Below are positions 8,103 through 16,458 of a stretch of DNA of 64,000 nt, piece by piece. The position numbers were made by a program, and so were the translations under genes. Location of the stretch: the NCBI GenBank assembly GCA_014873095.1, contig CP050848.1, positions 3,655,850 to 3,719,849 on the forward strand, given 5' to 3'. The notes under the pieces were generated by a model. That model was not told the DNA's origin. It made no database searches and saw nothing but the letters and a program-made list of their open reading frames with translations. The DNA is from Planctomycetales bacterium ZRK34. Its GTDB lineage: Bacteria > Planctomycetota > Phycisphaerae > Phycisphaerales > Zrk34. Every line of letters starts with the position of its first letter. The stretch's first letter is position 1.

Positions 8103-9235
8103 CGAAATCACTCGATGCTAAACTTGCCCGTATCCTTGCGGACCCGGACTGCGGCGACTTCATCCTCGCCGATGCTAAAGATGCTGACATGGCTCTGGGG
8201 TTGGCTGCACCCGGTAAGAGCCCGGAACACTACGCACACGAAGCGAAGTTCAGATCACTGGCGGAGTATCGGCAGCTCATGCGCGATGTCGTGAAGCAGG
8301 GACTCGTCGACATCATGCTCATGTCGGCATCGACCAGCGAGGTGCTGACGCTGCGTGAGCGGTTGTTCGACGACTCGGCAATCACGCCCGCTGTGCGCGC
8401 CAATGATACGACCGACATCTGGCTGGCCGGCCGCGGGGCATCGTACGGCGAATTGCCGGCCCGGCCGTTCCGGTCGACGACGCTCGACCACGCTCAATGC
8501 GGTAAATTTTCATGCGCACCTGAGGAGCGCTCGCTAGGCGTTGATCTCGGCCTTTACTCGATCACGTTCAACAACGACCGCGATCGCGACCTTGAAGCGC
8601 TCCAGCAGTACAAGGCCTTCCACATCGAGGCTGAACAGAAAGGGTTTCGCCACTTTCTGGAACTTTTCGACCCCAATGCGCCGCTGTCGCCGATTCCCGA
8701 TGTGGGCCGGTTTCTCAACGATCACATCGCGCGGACGCTTGCAGGTGTGACCGGACGTGGGCGGCCGATCTTTCTGAAGATTCCGTACCACGGCCCCGCT
8801 GCGATGGAGGCATTGGCCGGCTACGACCGCACGCTGGTGCCGGGCATACTTGGCGGGTCGGCGGGCACAACGTTCGATGCTTTCTTTCAGTTGTGGGAAG
8901 CGAAAAAGTATGGCGCCCGGGTCGCCCTCTACGGTCGCAAGATCAATCACGCTGAGCATCAACTCACATTCATCACCTATCTGCGGGCGATCGCCGATGG
9001 GCAGATCGATGATCCCGCCGAGGCCGTACGCGCCTACCACGGCGATCTACAGAAGCTGAATCTCACACCGCTGCGACCGCTTGCCGATGATCTGCAACGC
9101 TCACAGACCGCCAGCGCCTACAGCGGAAAAACCACTGTCGCCGTCAATACCTCGTCGTCTTCATCCACGCCGACCACACAAGCCGATCGTCTGGCCCGTC
9201 ATCGCGCCCGGCTTGATCAGCTTTATGGAAAGTAA
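8099..9235 (+). CDS. TIM-barrel aldolase-like protein of the BMC operon
   Basis: This 378-residue protein starts MTKSLDAKLARIL at the ATG overlapping the previous stop (ATGA); a longer in-frame extension from 7991 is a shadow. Features include DIMLMSASTSEVL, LYSITFNNDRD, FLKIPYHGPAAME (a lysine where class I aldolases place the Schiff base), ILGGSAGTTFDAFFQLWEAKKYGARVALYGRKI, and a Ser/Thr-rich linker (GKTTVAVNTSSSSSTPTT) before a short C-terminal helix LARHRARLDQLYGK. The last part resembles a cargo peptide. The fold points to a LacD/DeoC-like aldolase, but the reaction is not established. Confidence 0.6.
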   Translation: MTKSLDAKLARILADPDCGDFILADAKDADMALGLAAPGKSPEHYAHEAKFRSLAEYRQLMRDVVKQGLVDIMLMSASTSEVLTLRERLFDDSAITPAVRANDTTDIWLAGRGASYGELPARPFRSTTLDHAQCGKFSCAPEERSLGVDLGLYSITFNNDRDRDLEALQQYKAFHIEAEQKGFRHFLELFDPNAPLSPIPDVGRFLNDHIARTLAGVTGRGRPIFLKIPYHGPAAMEALAGYDRTLVPGILGGSAGTTFDAFFQLWEAKKYGARVALYGRKINHAEHQLTFITYLRAIADGQIDDPAEAVRAYHGDLQKLNLTPLRPLADDLQRSQTASAYSGKTTVAVNTSSSSSTPTTQADRLARHRARLDQLYGK

Positions 9236-9237
9236 CC

Positions 9238-9987
9238 TTGCTCATACTTGAAAGACAACAGCGACTGCTCGACCTGCTACGCGATCGCGGTGCGGCTGAT
9301 CTTGATTCGCTCGCCGAAGTAGTCGGTGTATCGCCCTCTACGGTGCGGCGCGATCTCGATGCCCTCGAACAGCAGGGCGTGATCGAGCGCACGCACGGCG
9401 GGGCGGTTTACCGCGGTCAACGCCGCCATCCCATCGCATTCGACGAGCGACTCGATCAGCAGGTCGACGCCAAGAAGGCGATCGGTCAGTATGCCGCATC
9501 GTTGATCGAGCCTGGCATGACGTTGGCGCTGGATGGTGGTTCAACGGTGTACTACGCTGCACAACTGATCACCGCCCGGCCGCTTCAGATCGTGACCAAT
9601 TCGCTGACAATCGCAAACCTCTTCGCCAACGATGAACAGATCGAATTGTTACTCATCGGTGGGTCGCTGTACCCGCGGACGGGTGTGCTCGTCGGCCCGA
9701 TCGCCACGACGGCGCTGTCGAATCTTCACGCGGATTTGCTGCTGTTTTCTGTTGCCGGCCTGTTCGATGACGAGGCGTACAACCTGAACCTCGAGCAGGC
9801 GGAAGTCGAACGGGTGATGCTGGCGCAGGCGGCTCGCGCGGTGATGCTGATGGACGCCAGCAAGTTCGGACGCAAGTCACTGGCTCGTGTCTGTGATGTC
9901 GAACAGGTCGAGGCGGTAGTCACTGATGCCGCAATATCTGAGCGATGGCGTCAGCGATATGGCGAGCGGCTTCAGGTGGCTGAATAG
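9238..9987 (+). CDS. DeoR-family transcriptional regulator of the BMC operon
   Basis: This 249-residue protein has an N-terminal winged helix (LERQQRLLDLLRDRGAADLDSLAEVVGVSPSTVRRDLDALEQQG) followed by a DeoR C-terminal sugar-phosphate sensor domain (DGGSTVYYAAQLI, LLIGGSLYPRTG, LMDASKFG). It begins with TTG, two bases after the preceding stop, with GGAAAG upstream. As the last gene of the operon it probably represses it until a sugar phosphate is sensed, as DeoR proteins generally do. The effector is inferred to be a fuculose- or rhamnulose-phosphate. Confidence 0.9.
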   Translation: MLILERQQRLLDLLRDRGAADLDSLAEVVGVSPSTVRRDLDALEQQGVIERTHGGAVYRGQRRHPIAFDERLDQQVDAKKAIGQYAASLIEPGMTLALDGGSTVYYAAQLITARPLQIVTNSLTIANLFANDEQIELLLIGGSLYPRTGVLVGPIATTALSNLHADLLLFSVAGLFDDEAYNLNLEQAEVERVMLAQAARAVMLMDASKFGRKSLARVCDVEQVEAVVTDAAISERWRQRYGERLQVAE

Positions 9988-9992
9988 CGGCG

Positions 9993-10382
9993 TTACTTTT
10001 TCTGATGCCACTGGCCGTCGCGGCCTTTGAGGTATTCGCCGGAGCGGGCTCTTTCGAAATTGCGGATGGCGTTGCGCTCGGCGATGTGCTCCGGCGTGGT
10101 GCCTTCCTTGTTGGCGAGAATTTCGTAGAGCTTGCGGCGGTCGGCGTTCTCGTCGGCCATGAGTTTGGCCAGATCGCCGGGGACCGAACCTTTGACGGCC
10201 TCGACATAGCCCTTGGCGGTTTCGCCGATCGTGCCGGCGGCCTTGGCCTTGACGAGCGCGGGATAACGCTGCTGGAAGCGCTGCTTCAGGTCGTTCAGAT
10301 CGTCAGCACGAACGGAAGCGACCCCGAAGCCGACGAACATCGCGGCGAGCATGACGGTGAGAAGGCGGGGGAAAGGCTTCAT
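9993..10382 (-). CDS. ydbL: YdbL-like periplasmic protein (DUF1318)
   Basis: This 129-residue protein has a signal peptide (MKPFPRLLTVMLAAMFVGFGVASVRAD). The mature region DLKQRFQQRYPALVKAKAAGTIGET is the hallmark of the YdbL/DUF1318 family. It is the last gene of ydbH-ynbE-ydbL on the minus strand, starting 3 bases after ynbE stops. In Escherichia coli YdbL modulates the YdbH-YnbE intermembrane lipid-transfer bridge. The conserved gene order makes the assignment strong although the protein is short. Confidence 0.85.
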   Translation of the reverse strand: MKPFPRLLTVMLAAMFVGFGVASVRADDLNDLKQRFQQRYPALVKAKAAGTIGETAKGYVEAVKGSVPGDLAKLMADENADRRKLYEILANKEGTTPEHIAERNAIRNFERARSGEYLKGRDGQWHQKK

Positions 10383-10384
10383 GA

Positions 10385-10594
10385 TTATTTCACCTCCGAA
10401 TTGTCGGCCGGCTTGCGATATTCATCTTCGAAGTCGAAGAAGTTATCCAGTTCACGGTCGACCTTCACGTTGACGTCGACAGTGATATAGATCGGCTTGA
10501 TCTCGATGGGTTCGGCTTTGACGCGGTGCTCGATGCACCCGCCGAGCAGCGTCGCCGCAGCGACCAGGGGCATGGTCCAGAGCAGAAGTTTCAC
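10385..10594 (-). CDS. ynbE: YnbE-like outer-membrane lipoprotein
   Basis: This 69-residue protein has a lipoprotein signal ending in the lipobox LLGGC (Cys near residue 20). The mature part IEIKPIYITVDVNVKVDRELDNFFDFED matches the YnbE family. In E. coli YnbE multimers cap the periplasmic YdbH rod at the outer membrane. It lies 18 bases after ydbH stops and 3 bases before ydbL. Confidence 0.85.
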   Translation of the reverse strand: MKLLLWTMPLVAAATLLGGCIEHRVKAEPIEIKPIYITVDVNVKVDRELDNFFDFEDEYRKPADNSEVK

Positions 10595-10612
10595 GGGACA
10601 CCTCCTGGCGGG

Positions 10613-12700
10613 TTAACGGCCGCCGCCTCCGAAGAATTGCTCCAGGGCGCGGTCGACGTTCAGCCGCGTCTTGGAAAGCAAGGCTTTGTTAACCAGTGTA
10701 TCAAAGTTGTGGATGTTGATCACAAGGGCGCCGATTTCCTGGGGGTTGGGTCCGAGGCGACCCTTGCCGCGCGTCTCCATGCGAAGCATCATGCCTTCGC
10801 CATTGGTGTCGGGTTGGATGTTGAATCGAAACATGGAGTACTCGTAGTCCGTCAAGGCGCTGACGATTCGGTCGCGGGCGGCCATCAGTTCGGGAACGCT
10901 GCGGAAGCGCGGGTCGGCAGTGTCCAGCAGATCGCCGGCGATGTTGGCGCTGGGCATGGCCATCTGGCCGGGGCCGGGCGTCGTATACAGGAAGCCCTTG
11001 CCAAGGGACAGTTTCCAGTGGGCATCAGGGCGGAACGTGACGGGCAGACGCCCATACACGTGGCCCGTGGCCTTGATCTTTTCATTACTCAATACGGACA
11101 GCCAGTCGCCGAGGTTCAAATCTTCGATGTAAAGATCGGTCGAGACCTTGGGCTGATCCATGTCGTACCGGAAAGCGTGGGCCTCGACCTGGCCGGAGGT
11201 GCCGAGCGTAAATGCGAGTTGTTCGATGAAAACACTGCGGTCAGACTCGATGCGGAAACCAACGCGGCCGTTGGTTAATTCGAGCTTGCCAGTGGCGAAA
11301 CGGTTGACGGTCAGACGCTGCGAGCCCGGTGTGCGCAGCGGGGTGAACCCGGTCAATAGGATCGCTCCGCTGACGCCGTCGGCCGTGATGTCATACGTAC
11401 TGCTGCGTACAGCGGTGTCATACAGTGCGAGGTTCACATGCGGGGCGTAGCCCGTGTCGGGATTCATCATGGCCGTCAGGGCGAACCCGCCGCTGAGTTC
11501 GATGTCTGACAAGGCGGCGAATCGTTTGCCGATGGCGTGCGGATCGATGACGGTGACCACGCCCGTCGACGCTTCAAGGTCGATGCCGTCGGCGCCGACG
11601 CTGCCGCTGATGTGTATCGGGATGGATTCAAGCACGGGCCAGTCGGCACTCAGTGACAGTGTGGTTTGATTCAGTGCGACTTCGGCATGTAATGGGGGCA
11701 GCGTGTCATCGCCAAGGTGAATGTCACTGGTGGTCATGGCACCCGGTTCGGCGCGGCCGGGGCCGAAGTGGATCGGCAACTCGACTGCGATCGAAGGAAC
11801 ACGCAGTTTCGCCGCTTCATAGGTCAGCGCGGCATCGTCGACACGCAGCGCGCCGTCGAGCGTTTCGCCGGCTTCGTCGCCCCATCGCAGCGTGAGTCGG
11901 CCTGACAGCTTGCCCGGGTCTGGCGACAGCGTGTGAGCACCGAACTGTGCGGTGCTCAGCTTCAGGGCGGTCGAGTCGAGCAAGTCGACCGTTAGTGATT
12001 GATCCGCCAGGGCCAGCGACAGGTGCAGATCAGCGCCGACGCCGCGCAGCGTGGCGGGCGAGCCGGGCAGGGGCAGATCGAACGGATTGATGGCGACATG
12101 CAAGTCGGGCACGTTGAGCTTGTCGCCCTCGAGTTGAATCGAACCTGTCATGCCGACGCGCTGATCGAGCCAAGCGAGTGTGATATCTACGTCGAGGGAT
12201 TGCGGGGTGGTGCGCGTGATGCGGCCTTCGAGATCGAAGCGATAGGTGTGACCAGGTGTTTCGAGGATAAGCGTCGAGGCGCGGATGTCGATCGAGGCGA
12301 AAGGCAACGACGTTTTGCCACCGGTTGATTCACCGAGTTGCAGTTTCAACAGGGGGCCAAGGTCGAAGTGGTTGTCAGCCACAGTAGCGCGGAGACGCAG
12401 GCCTGTGACGGTCAGGGCGAGGGTGGACAGATCGCGGACATCATAATCAGCGGTCAGGTGGTCCAGTCGGATGCGATCGTCGGGGCCGAGGGTGATGTTG
12501 GAGACAGACGATCGAGTCAGCCCGACGGTGTCGACCGTGAGGTCTGCCTCGTGCAGACCGATTTTGGCGAGTTGTTGTCGGATCTGATCACCGGCCAGCG
12601 GCGGCAGTAAAAACATGACCAGTGCAAGCGTGATCGCCGCCAGCAGGGCCATCACACCGACGAGGCGCACAAGAATTCGCACCAGTCGTCTGATCATCAC
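10613..12700 (-). CDS. ydbH: YdbH-like AsmA-family intermembrane protein
   Basis: This 695-residue protein has an N-terminal inner-membrane anchor (about residues 7-32, VRILVRLVGVMALLAAITLALVMF), then a long beta-rich periplasmic region with repeated short strands. The C-terminal part ending DTLVNKALLSKTRLNVDRALEQFF is typical of YdbH ('dicarboxylate transport' domain). YdbH is a TamB/AsmA-like rod that carries glycerophospholipids between membranes. It is shorter than the E. coli protein (about 880). With ynbE and ydbL behind it, this is a complete module and implies a true outer membrane. Confidence 0.82.
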   Translation of the reverse strand: MMIRRLVRILVRLVGVMALLAAITLALVMFLLPPLAGDQIRQQLAKIGLHEADLTVDTVGLTRSSVSNITLGPDDRIRLDHLTADYDVRDLSTLALTVTGLRLRATVADNHFDLGPLLKLQLGESTGGKTSLPFASIDIRASTLILETPGHTYRFDLEGRITRTTPQSLDVDITLAWLDQRVGMTGSIQLEGDKLNVPDLHVAINPFDLPLPGSPATLRGVGADLHLSLALADQSLTVDLLDSTALKLSTAQFGAHTLSPDPGKLSGRLTLRWGDEAGETLDGALRVDDAALTYEAAKLRVPSIAVELPIHFGPGRAEPGAMTTSDIHLGDDTLPPLHAEVALNQTTLSLSADWPVLESIPIHISGSVGADGIDLEASTGVVTVIDPHAIGKRFAALSDIELSGGFALTAMMNPDTGYAPHVNLALYDTAVRSSTYDITADGVSGAILLTGFTPLRTPGSQRLTVNRFATGKLELTNGRVGFRIESDRSVFIEQLAFTLGTSGQVEAHAFRYDMDQPKVSTDLYIEDLNLGDWLSVLSNEKIKATGHVYGRLPVTFRPDAHWKLSLGKGFLYTTPGPGQMAMPSANIAGDLLDTADPRFRSVPELMAARDRIVSALTDYEYSMFRFNIQPDTNGEGMMLRMETRGKGRLGPNPQEIGALVINIHNFDTLVNKALLSKTRLNVDRALEQFFGGGGR

Positions 12701-12755
12701 CTATCAGTTTACGCCATTGTGTGGAAACTTGCCCGATCGGGTGAGGTCATATGCG

Positions 12756-14162
12756 TCAATCGGGCAGGGGGGCGGCGTTGGAGGCGGCGACCTCGCGGGA
12801 AAGCGCATAGAAACCGATCATGGCGATGACGCAGAGGAACGCGGCGATAAAAAACACCCCGCCGCCGATGCCATCGAAAGCGGGCAGCGTCATCGGACCG
12901 AAGCTGTGGGCCGCCCAGCCGGTGTACAGCGCCATGCCCAACAGCGGGGCGAAGGCGCCGCGAATACCGGTCAGCGTGACGTGAACGCCCATGTAGGCGG
13001 CGACCATTTCACGTGAAGCAAAGTCGTTGTGACCGAGGTTCCAGGCGAGCATGCCCCCGCCGCGCGCCAGGCCGAGAATCACGCGCCCGGCGGCAAGGAT
13101 CACCAGTGCCGTGATCACGGACCCGGACCAGATAGCCGCCACGCCCATGATCAATTGGCCGACGATCCACAACCACGCCTGCGTCACTCGAAAGCGGGCG
13201 ATGTGTACTCGGTCCAGCAGATGTGCCCACATGGGTAGCGTGGCCATCGCCAGCAGCATCGGGATCGCCTGTGTGAGCGTGATCGAGATCAGGAAGTCGC
13301 CGCGCATGCCGGTGGTCTTCAATGCAACCAGCGCGATGACGACCGGCTCGATCATCATGTTGCTGACACCGGCGAAGAACTGCCAGATCATGTAGCGGCG
13401 AAACAGCGGGTCATCGCGCAGCACGCTGATGAGATTCGGCCGGCGTGGTGTGACGGCTGGATCGTCGTACTCATAAAGCGCCGGATCGATGCCGTGGCGC
13501 TGAGCATGGGTGGTGGGGCGGCTTTCATAGGCAAGCAGCGCGCGTTCGCCGCGCAGCCGGACACGCGAGTAGCTGTACACACCGACCAGCGCTACGGCCG
13601 CAGCCAGCGGGTAAAACACGCGGAAACTCGTCGGCGAGAAATCCAGCGCGATCGCTCCGAGCAACGGGCAGACCGTTACGGCGATGGACACGAGCATGGC
13701 CAGTCGACCGGTAATCCGGCCGCGCAGGGCGCGGGGATAGTTATGGCGCCAGATCGTCGAACGGGCGGTGATGATGCCGACGATCAGGCAACGCGTCAGC
13801 ACGACCATACCCGTCAACGCCCAGGCGCCGCCTGCGGTGGCGGGCAGGGCGGAGATGCCGGCGATGCTTGCCAGGGCGGCGAGCATGAGCGTTCGGATGA
13901 ATGGGATTTTCGGCTGGCCGCGCGACAGGTGCGCCCACAGCAGCGAGGTCAGGTTGGCGAACATCGGCGCCGCGGTGATCAGCGCCAGTTGCAGCGCATT
14001 GACATTGAACACCTTGACCGCGAGCACCCCGACGACGCCGGCCTCGACCATCGACACCGCCACGGGCATCGTGAAGGATGTGACCAACTCACGGGCATAG
14101 CTCGGCCGCGACATCGGCGGCACACGCCTGGGGCTGAAAGATTGGATCAGGCGGACAAACAT
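12756..14162 (-). CDS. MFS transporter
   Basis: This 468-residue integral membrane protein has roughly 11-12 hydrophobic segments, a central hydrophilic loop around 205-245 (ESRPTTHAQRHGIDPALYEYDDPAVTPR), and the RALRGRITGRLAML segment typical of the loop between MFS helices 4 and 5. The substrate is unknown. The start is uncertain: an internal ATG 48 bases downstream (MSRPSYAREL) is an alternative and would remove a basic leader. It is transcribed on the minus strand upstream of ydbH with a 55-base gap. Confidence 0.8.
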   Translation of the reverse strand: MFVRLIQSFSPRRVPPMSRPSYARELVTSFTMPVAVSMVEAGVVGVLAVKVFNVNALQLALITAAPMFANLTSLLWAHLSRGQPKIPFIRTLMLAALASIAGISALPATAGGAWALTGMVVLTRCLIVGIITARSTIWRHNYPRALRGRITGRLAMLVSIAVTVCPLLGAIALDFSPTSFRVFYPLAAAVALVGVYSYSRVRLRGERALLAYESRPTTHAQRHGIDPALYEYDDPAVTPRRPNLISVLRDDPLFRRYMIWQFFAGVSNMMIEPVVIALVALKTTGMRGDFLISITLTQAIPMLLAMATLPMWAHLLDRVHIARFRVTQAWLWIVGQLIMGVAAIWSGSVITALVILAAGRVILGLARGGGMLAWNLGHNDFASREMVAAYMGVHVTLTGIRGAFAPLLGMALYTGWAAHSFGPMTLPAFDGIGGGVFFIAAFLCVIAMIGFYALSREVAASNAAPLPD

Positions 14163-14210
14163 GGCGCTCTAAGCGGGCCGTGTGCAGCGCCGCTGAATCA
14201 TGCGGGAATG

Positions 14211-14240
14211 AAAAAATCCTCCCGGACAGCCGGGAGGATT
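14211..14240 (-). terminator. Intrinsic terminator of the lipoprotein gene
   Basis: This is a perfect 11-bp stem (AATCCTCCCGG / CCGGGAGGATT, 14215-14240) with a 4-base loop. On the minus strand it is followed by a run of U. It lies 27 bases after the stop of the gene at 14268-14717 and separates that transcript from the MFS gene. Confidence 0.85.
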
Positions 14241-14267
14241 CATTTGATACGTGAATCGTCGTCGGCG

Positions 14268-14717
14268 TTACGGGACCGAGTACAGCGACAGGTGGCTGGG
14301 GCGATCGAGCAGGAGAATGCGGTCCAAGTCGTTCCAGATCTGTCGAGTGTTGGTGTCGATGACACGGGCATGATTGTTTTTGGATTCTTCGGGGGTGGCG
14401 TCGAGGGTCGAAAGCTCGGGGCTCATGTCCCAACGAACGTCGTCGGCGGTGATGCGGCCGTCGTCTTTGAACCAGTTGCCGGGCCACAGGGCATCGCCGA
14501 GGCCTTCTTTTTCTTCTTCAGGCGCCTGATAAGTCACGGGCTCGGGCTCGGCCGGCTCATCGGATTCCCAGAAGGCCATCGACTCGAAGAAACCCTTCTT
14601 GGGCTTTTCGGGCTGGCCGATGCCGGGCTCGAGGCTGGCGGTCTTTTGTTCCTGGCAGCCGCCCACGAAAACGATCGCGGCGGCGAGGATGGCGGCGATG
14701 GTCAGATGCTTGAGCAT
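14268..14717 (-). CDS. Hypothetical lipoprotein
   Basis: This 149-residue protein has a lipoprotein signal (MLKHLTIAAILAAAIVFVGGC; Cys about residue 21). The mature part is acidic and proline-rich (EKPKKGFFESMAFWESDEPAEPEPVTYQAPEEEKEG), then has WNDLDRILLLDRPSHLSLYSVP at the end. No known domain is recognised. It has its own terminator. Similar short acidic lipoproteins are common in planctomycetes, but no function can be given. Confidence 0.7.
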   Translation of the reverse strand: MLKHLTIAAILAAAIVFVGGCQEQKTASLEPGIGQPEKPKKGFFESMAFWESDEPAEPEPVTYQAPEEEKEGLGDALWPGNWFKDDGRITADDVRWDMSPELSTLDATPEESKNNHARVIDTNTRQIWNDLDRILLLDRPSHLSLYSVP

Positions 14718-14857
14718 GAGTGGTACCTCTCTAAGGATCAGCGCCCTGCTTTTGTATCAATCGTCGGGAGTGGTGTCAAGTGCTAACTGGGGGGCAGGCG
14801 GCGGTTTGTGTGGGCGAAGGTGGGCGAAAAATTCCACCCCGGGTGATGGCCGTATGG

Positions 14858-14863
14858 TATAAT
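14858..14863 (+). promoter_or_regulatory. Consensus -10 box (TATAAT) for the structured RNA
   Basis: A perfect TATAAT lies in an otherwise GC-rich stretch. It is followed about 7 bases later by GGACAAGG, which begins the predicted RNA. No convincing -35 hexamer is present at 16-18 bases. It is the only obvious promoter element between the divergent lipoprotein gene and cysE. Confidence 0.55.
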
Positions 14864-14869
14864 AGGGAC

Positions 14870-15111
14870 AAGGTTGAAAGGCCCGTTGCCTGCGGGGTTC
14901 GAGCTTGGAGCTTATTTGTTCGAACCTGAGAACCCCAAGGGGTCGTGCATAGTCGGTTGCGATGATCAAGCCGTCAAAGAGCGGAAGATCGGGACAACTG
15001 AAGGCGACCCCACGTGAAATTGGGGTTCGAGCAAACGCTCCCGGCTCGGCTCAGGCGGACAACGGACCCGAAACCCCAGGCGGCCCGTCGCAAGGCGGGC
15101 CGTTCTTTTTT
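14870..15111 (+). ncRNA. Candidate structured small RNA (6S-like rod) with own promoter and terminator
   Basis: About 190 bases fold into one long interrupted rod by nested pairing. Arms GTTGCCTG (14885-14892) and CAGGC..CAAC (15052-15063) close the molecule. TTCGAACC (14919) pairs with GGTTCGA (15024), and GGGGTCG (14939-14945) with CGACCCC (15005-15011). An apical hairpin lies at 14950-15000. A TATAAT sits upstream and a strong intrinsic terminator follows. Size and rod shape resemble 6S RNA, but I cannot confirm the family. A cis-acting leader of the downstream cysE gene is the main alternative. No protein-coding frame here looks real. Confidence 0.55.
15081..15111 (+). terminator. Intrinsic terminator of the structured RNA
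   Basis: The stem is CGGCCCG/CGGGCCG with an 8-base loop, followed by TTCTTTTTT. It ends 80 bases before the cysE start, so it either ends an independent RNA or acts as an attenuator. Confidence 0.8.
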
Positions 15112-15190
15112 GCCAAAGAAGAGGTCGTAGCACGTCAGTTCGGGCAAGCGACCTATTCCCTTGCACCATCGGGCGGCATACGATGGCCAC

Positions 15191-16174
15191 ATGACCGACT
15201 CGCACGACCCATCCCAGCATCCGGCTATCGAGGATGTCGCCGATCGCATCGTGGCTAGCTATCTGGCCGATGAGCGGACCCACCACATCGATGCAGGCCC
15301 GCTGCCCAGTCGCTATGCCGCGATCAGCCTGCTCGAAAAACTCCGTGATCTGTTTTTCCCCGGATACTTCACCACCCGACGCCTGACTCGGGAGAATATT
15401 CACGATCATGTCATCGCACTGGTTGCTGAAATCCGTGAGACGCTGGAAACGCAGATCGATCAGGCTCTGTGCTACGGGGCGAACCTAGGTCGACCCAACC
15501 GCGGTGATTGCAACGGCAACGAGGCGACGCTGGAGAAGGCGCGTCGGGTGACCGATGAGTTTCTGTCGCGCATTCCAGCGATGCGAGCCATGATCGCGCT
15601 GGACGTTCAGGCGGCACACGATGGGGATCCGGCCGCGGTCAATACCGACGAAACAATCTTCTGCTATCCGGGCATTGACGCGGTATTCACCTACCGCATT
15701 GCTCATGCGCTGTACGAGTTGGGTGTGCCCCTGCTGCCGCGCATTCTCAGCGAATATGTACACAACGAAACCGGTGTCGACATTCATCCCGGGGCGCAGA
15801 TCGGTGAATCATTCTTCATCGACCACGCGACCGGTGTGGTCATCGGCGAAACGACGATCATCGGCAATCGTGTGAAAATTTATCAGGGTGTGACGCTCGG
15901 CGCGCTCAGCTTTGCGCGCGACGAGGCGGGACAGTTGATTCGCGGAACCAAGCGACACCCAACGATCGAAGATGATGTGATCATCTACGCCAACGCCACG
16001 GTGCTCGGCGGCAAAACCGTTGTGGGCCACGGCTCGGTCGTGGGTGGGTCCGTGTTCCTGACCAAATCCGTTCCGCCGAACCATTATGTCACGCTTAAAG
16101 GGCTTGAACTCAAATTCCGCGCCGCTGAGGTCCACCACCGTATGGAATCACAGCAGCAGCAACAGCAGCAGTAG
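15191..16174 (+). CDS. cysE: Serine O-acetyltransferase
   Basis: This 327-residue enzyme of the SAT family transfers acetyl from acetyl-CoA to serine, the first step of cysteine synthesis. An alpha-helical N-terminal half is followed by a left-handed beta-helix of hexapeptide repeats (DIHPGAQIGESFFIDHATGVVIGETTIIGNRVKIYQGVTLG), with the catalytic His in FFIDHATG. The ATG at 15191 is chosen; a TTG at 15161 is the in-frame alternative. The C terminus is unusual, ending in seven glutamines (MESQQQQQQQ) encoded mainly by CAG, a possible slippage-prone tract. Confidence 0.92.
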   Translation: MTDSHDPSQHPAIEDVADRIVASYLADERTHHIDAGPLPSRYAAISLLEKLRDLFFPGYFTTRRLTRENIHDHVIALVAEIRETLETQIDQALCYGANLGRPNRGDCNGNEATLEKARRVTDEFLSRIPAMRAMIALDVQAAHDGDPAAVNTDETIFCYPGIDAVFTYRIAHALYELGVPLLPRILSEYVHNETGVDIHPGAQIGESFFIDHATGVVIGETTIIGNRVKIYQGVTLGALSFARDEAGQLIRGTKRHPTIEDDVIIYANATVLGGKTVVGHGSVVGGSVFLTKSVPPNHYVTLKGLELKFRAAEVHHRMESQQQQQQQ

Positions 16175-16199
16175 TTCTCCGTCCAACCGGGGGCGACCG

Positions 16200-16400
16200 C
16201 AGGCCAATTGGCCGGCCCGGTGTTCAACATCTTAAATATTTGCTTACAAACAGGCGACATGTCGCCAATAGTTATAAGTATATTTTGTGCAATGCTATAT
16301 CGTCGCATTGGGAGGGTGTCGGCGTGGATATTTGCTCATCTGGCCAACATTCATAACGTAATCCTCACAATTCCTTAGCGTGACGTTAAGACACCGGCTC
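16200..16400 (+). promoter_or_regulatory. AT-rich control region upstream of pstS
   Basis: A markedly AT-rich stretch (about 16228-16380) breaks the GC-rich background just before the phosphate operon. It holds perfect palindromes GGCCAATTGGCC (16202-16213) and GGCGACATGTCGCC (16253-16266), and the inverted repeat CAATGC/GCATTG (16290-16310). It is probably the pst promoter and PhoB-type control region. I could not identify a convincing Pho box, so the regulator is not assigned. Confidence 0.45.
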
Positions 16401-16458
16401 TACCGTGCTGACAGTTGCAGATACTGCAAAGGCGCACTGCCCACCAAGGAGCCAATCC

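Noticed and set aside
14870-15080. tmRNA, RNase P RNA or SRP RNA
   Set aside because: None of the conserved cores of these RNAs is visible, so only a 6S-like or leader interpretation is kept.
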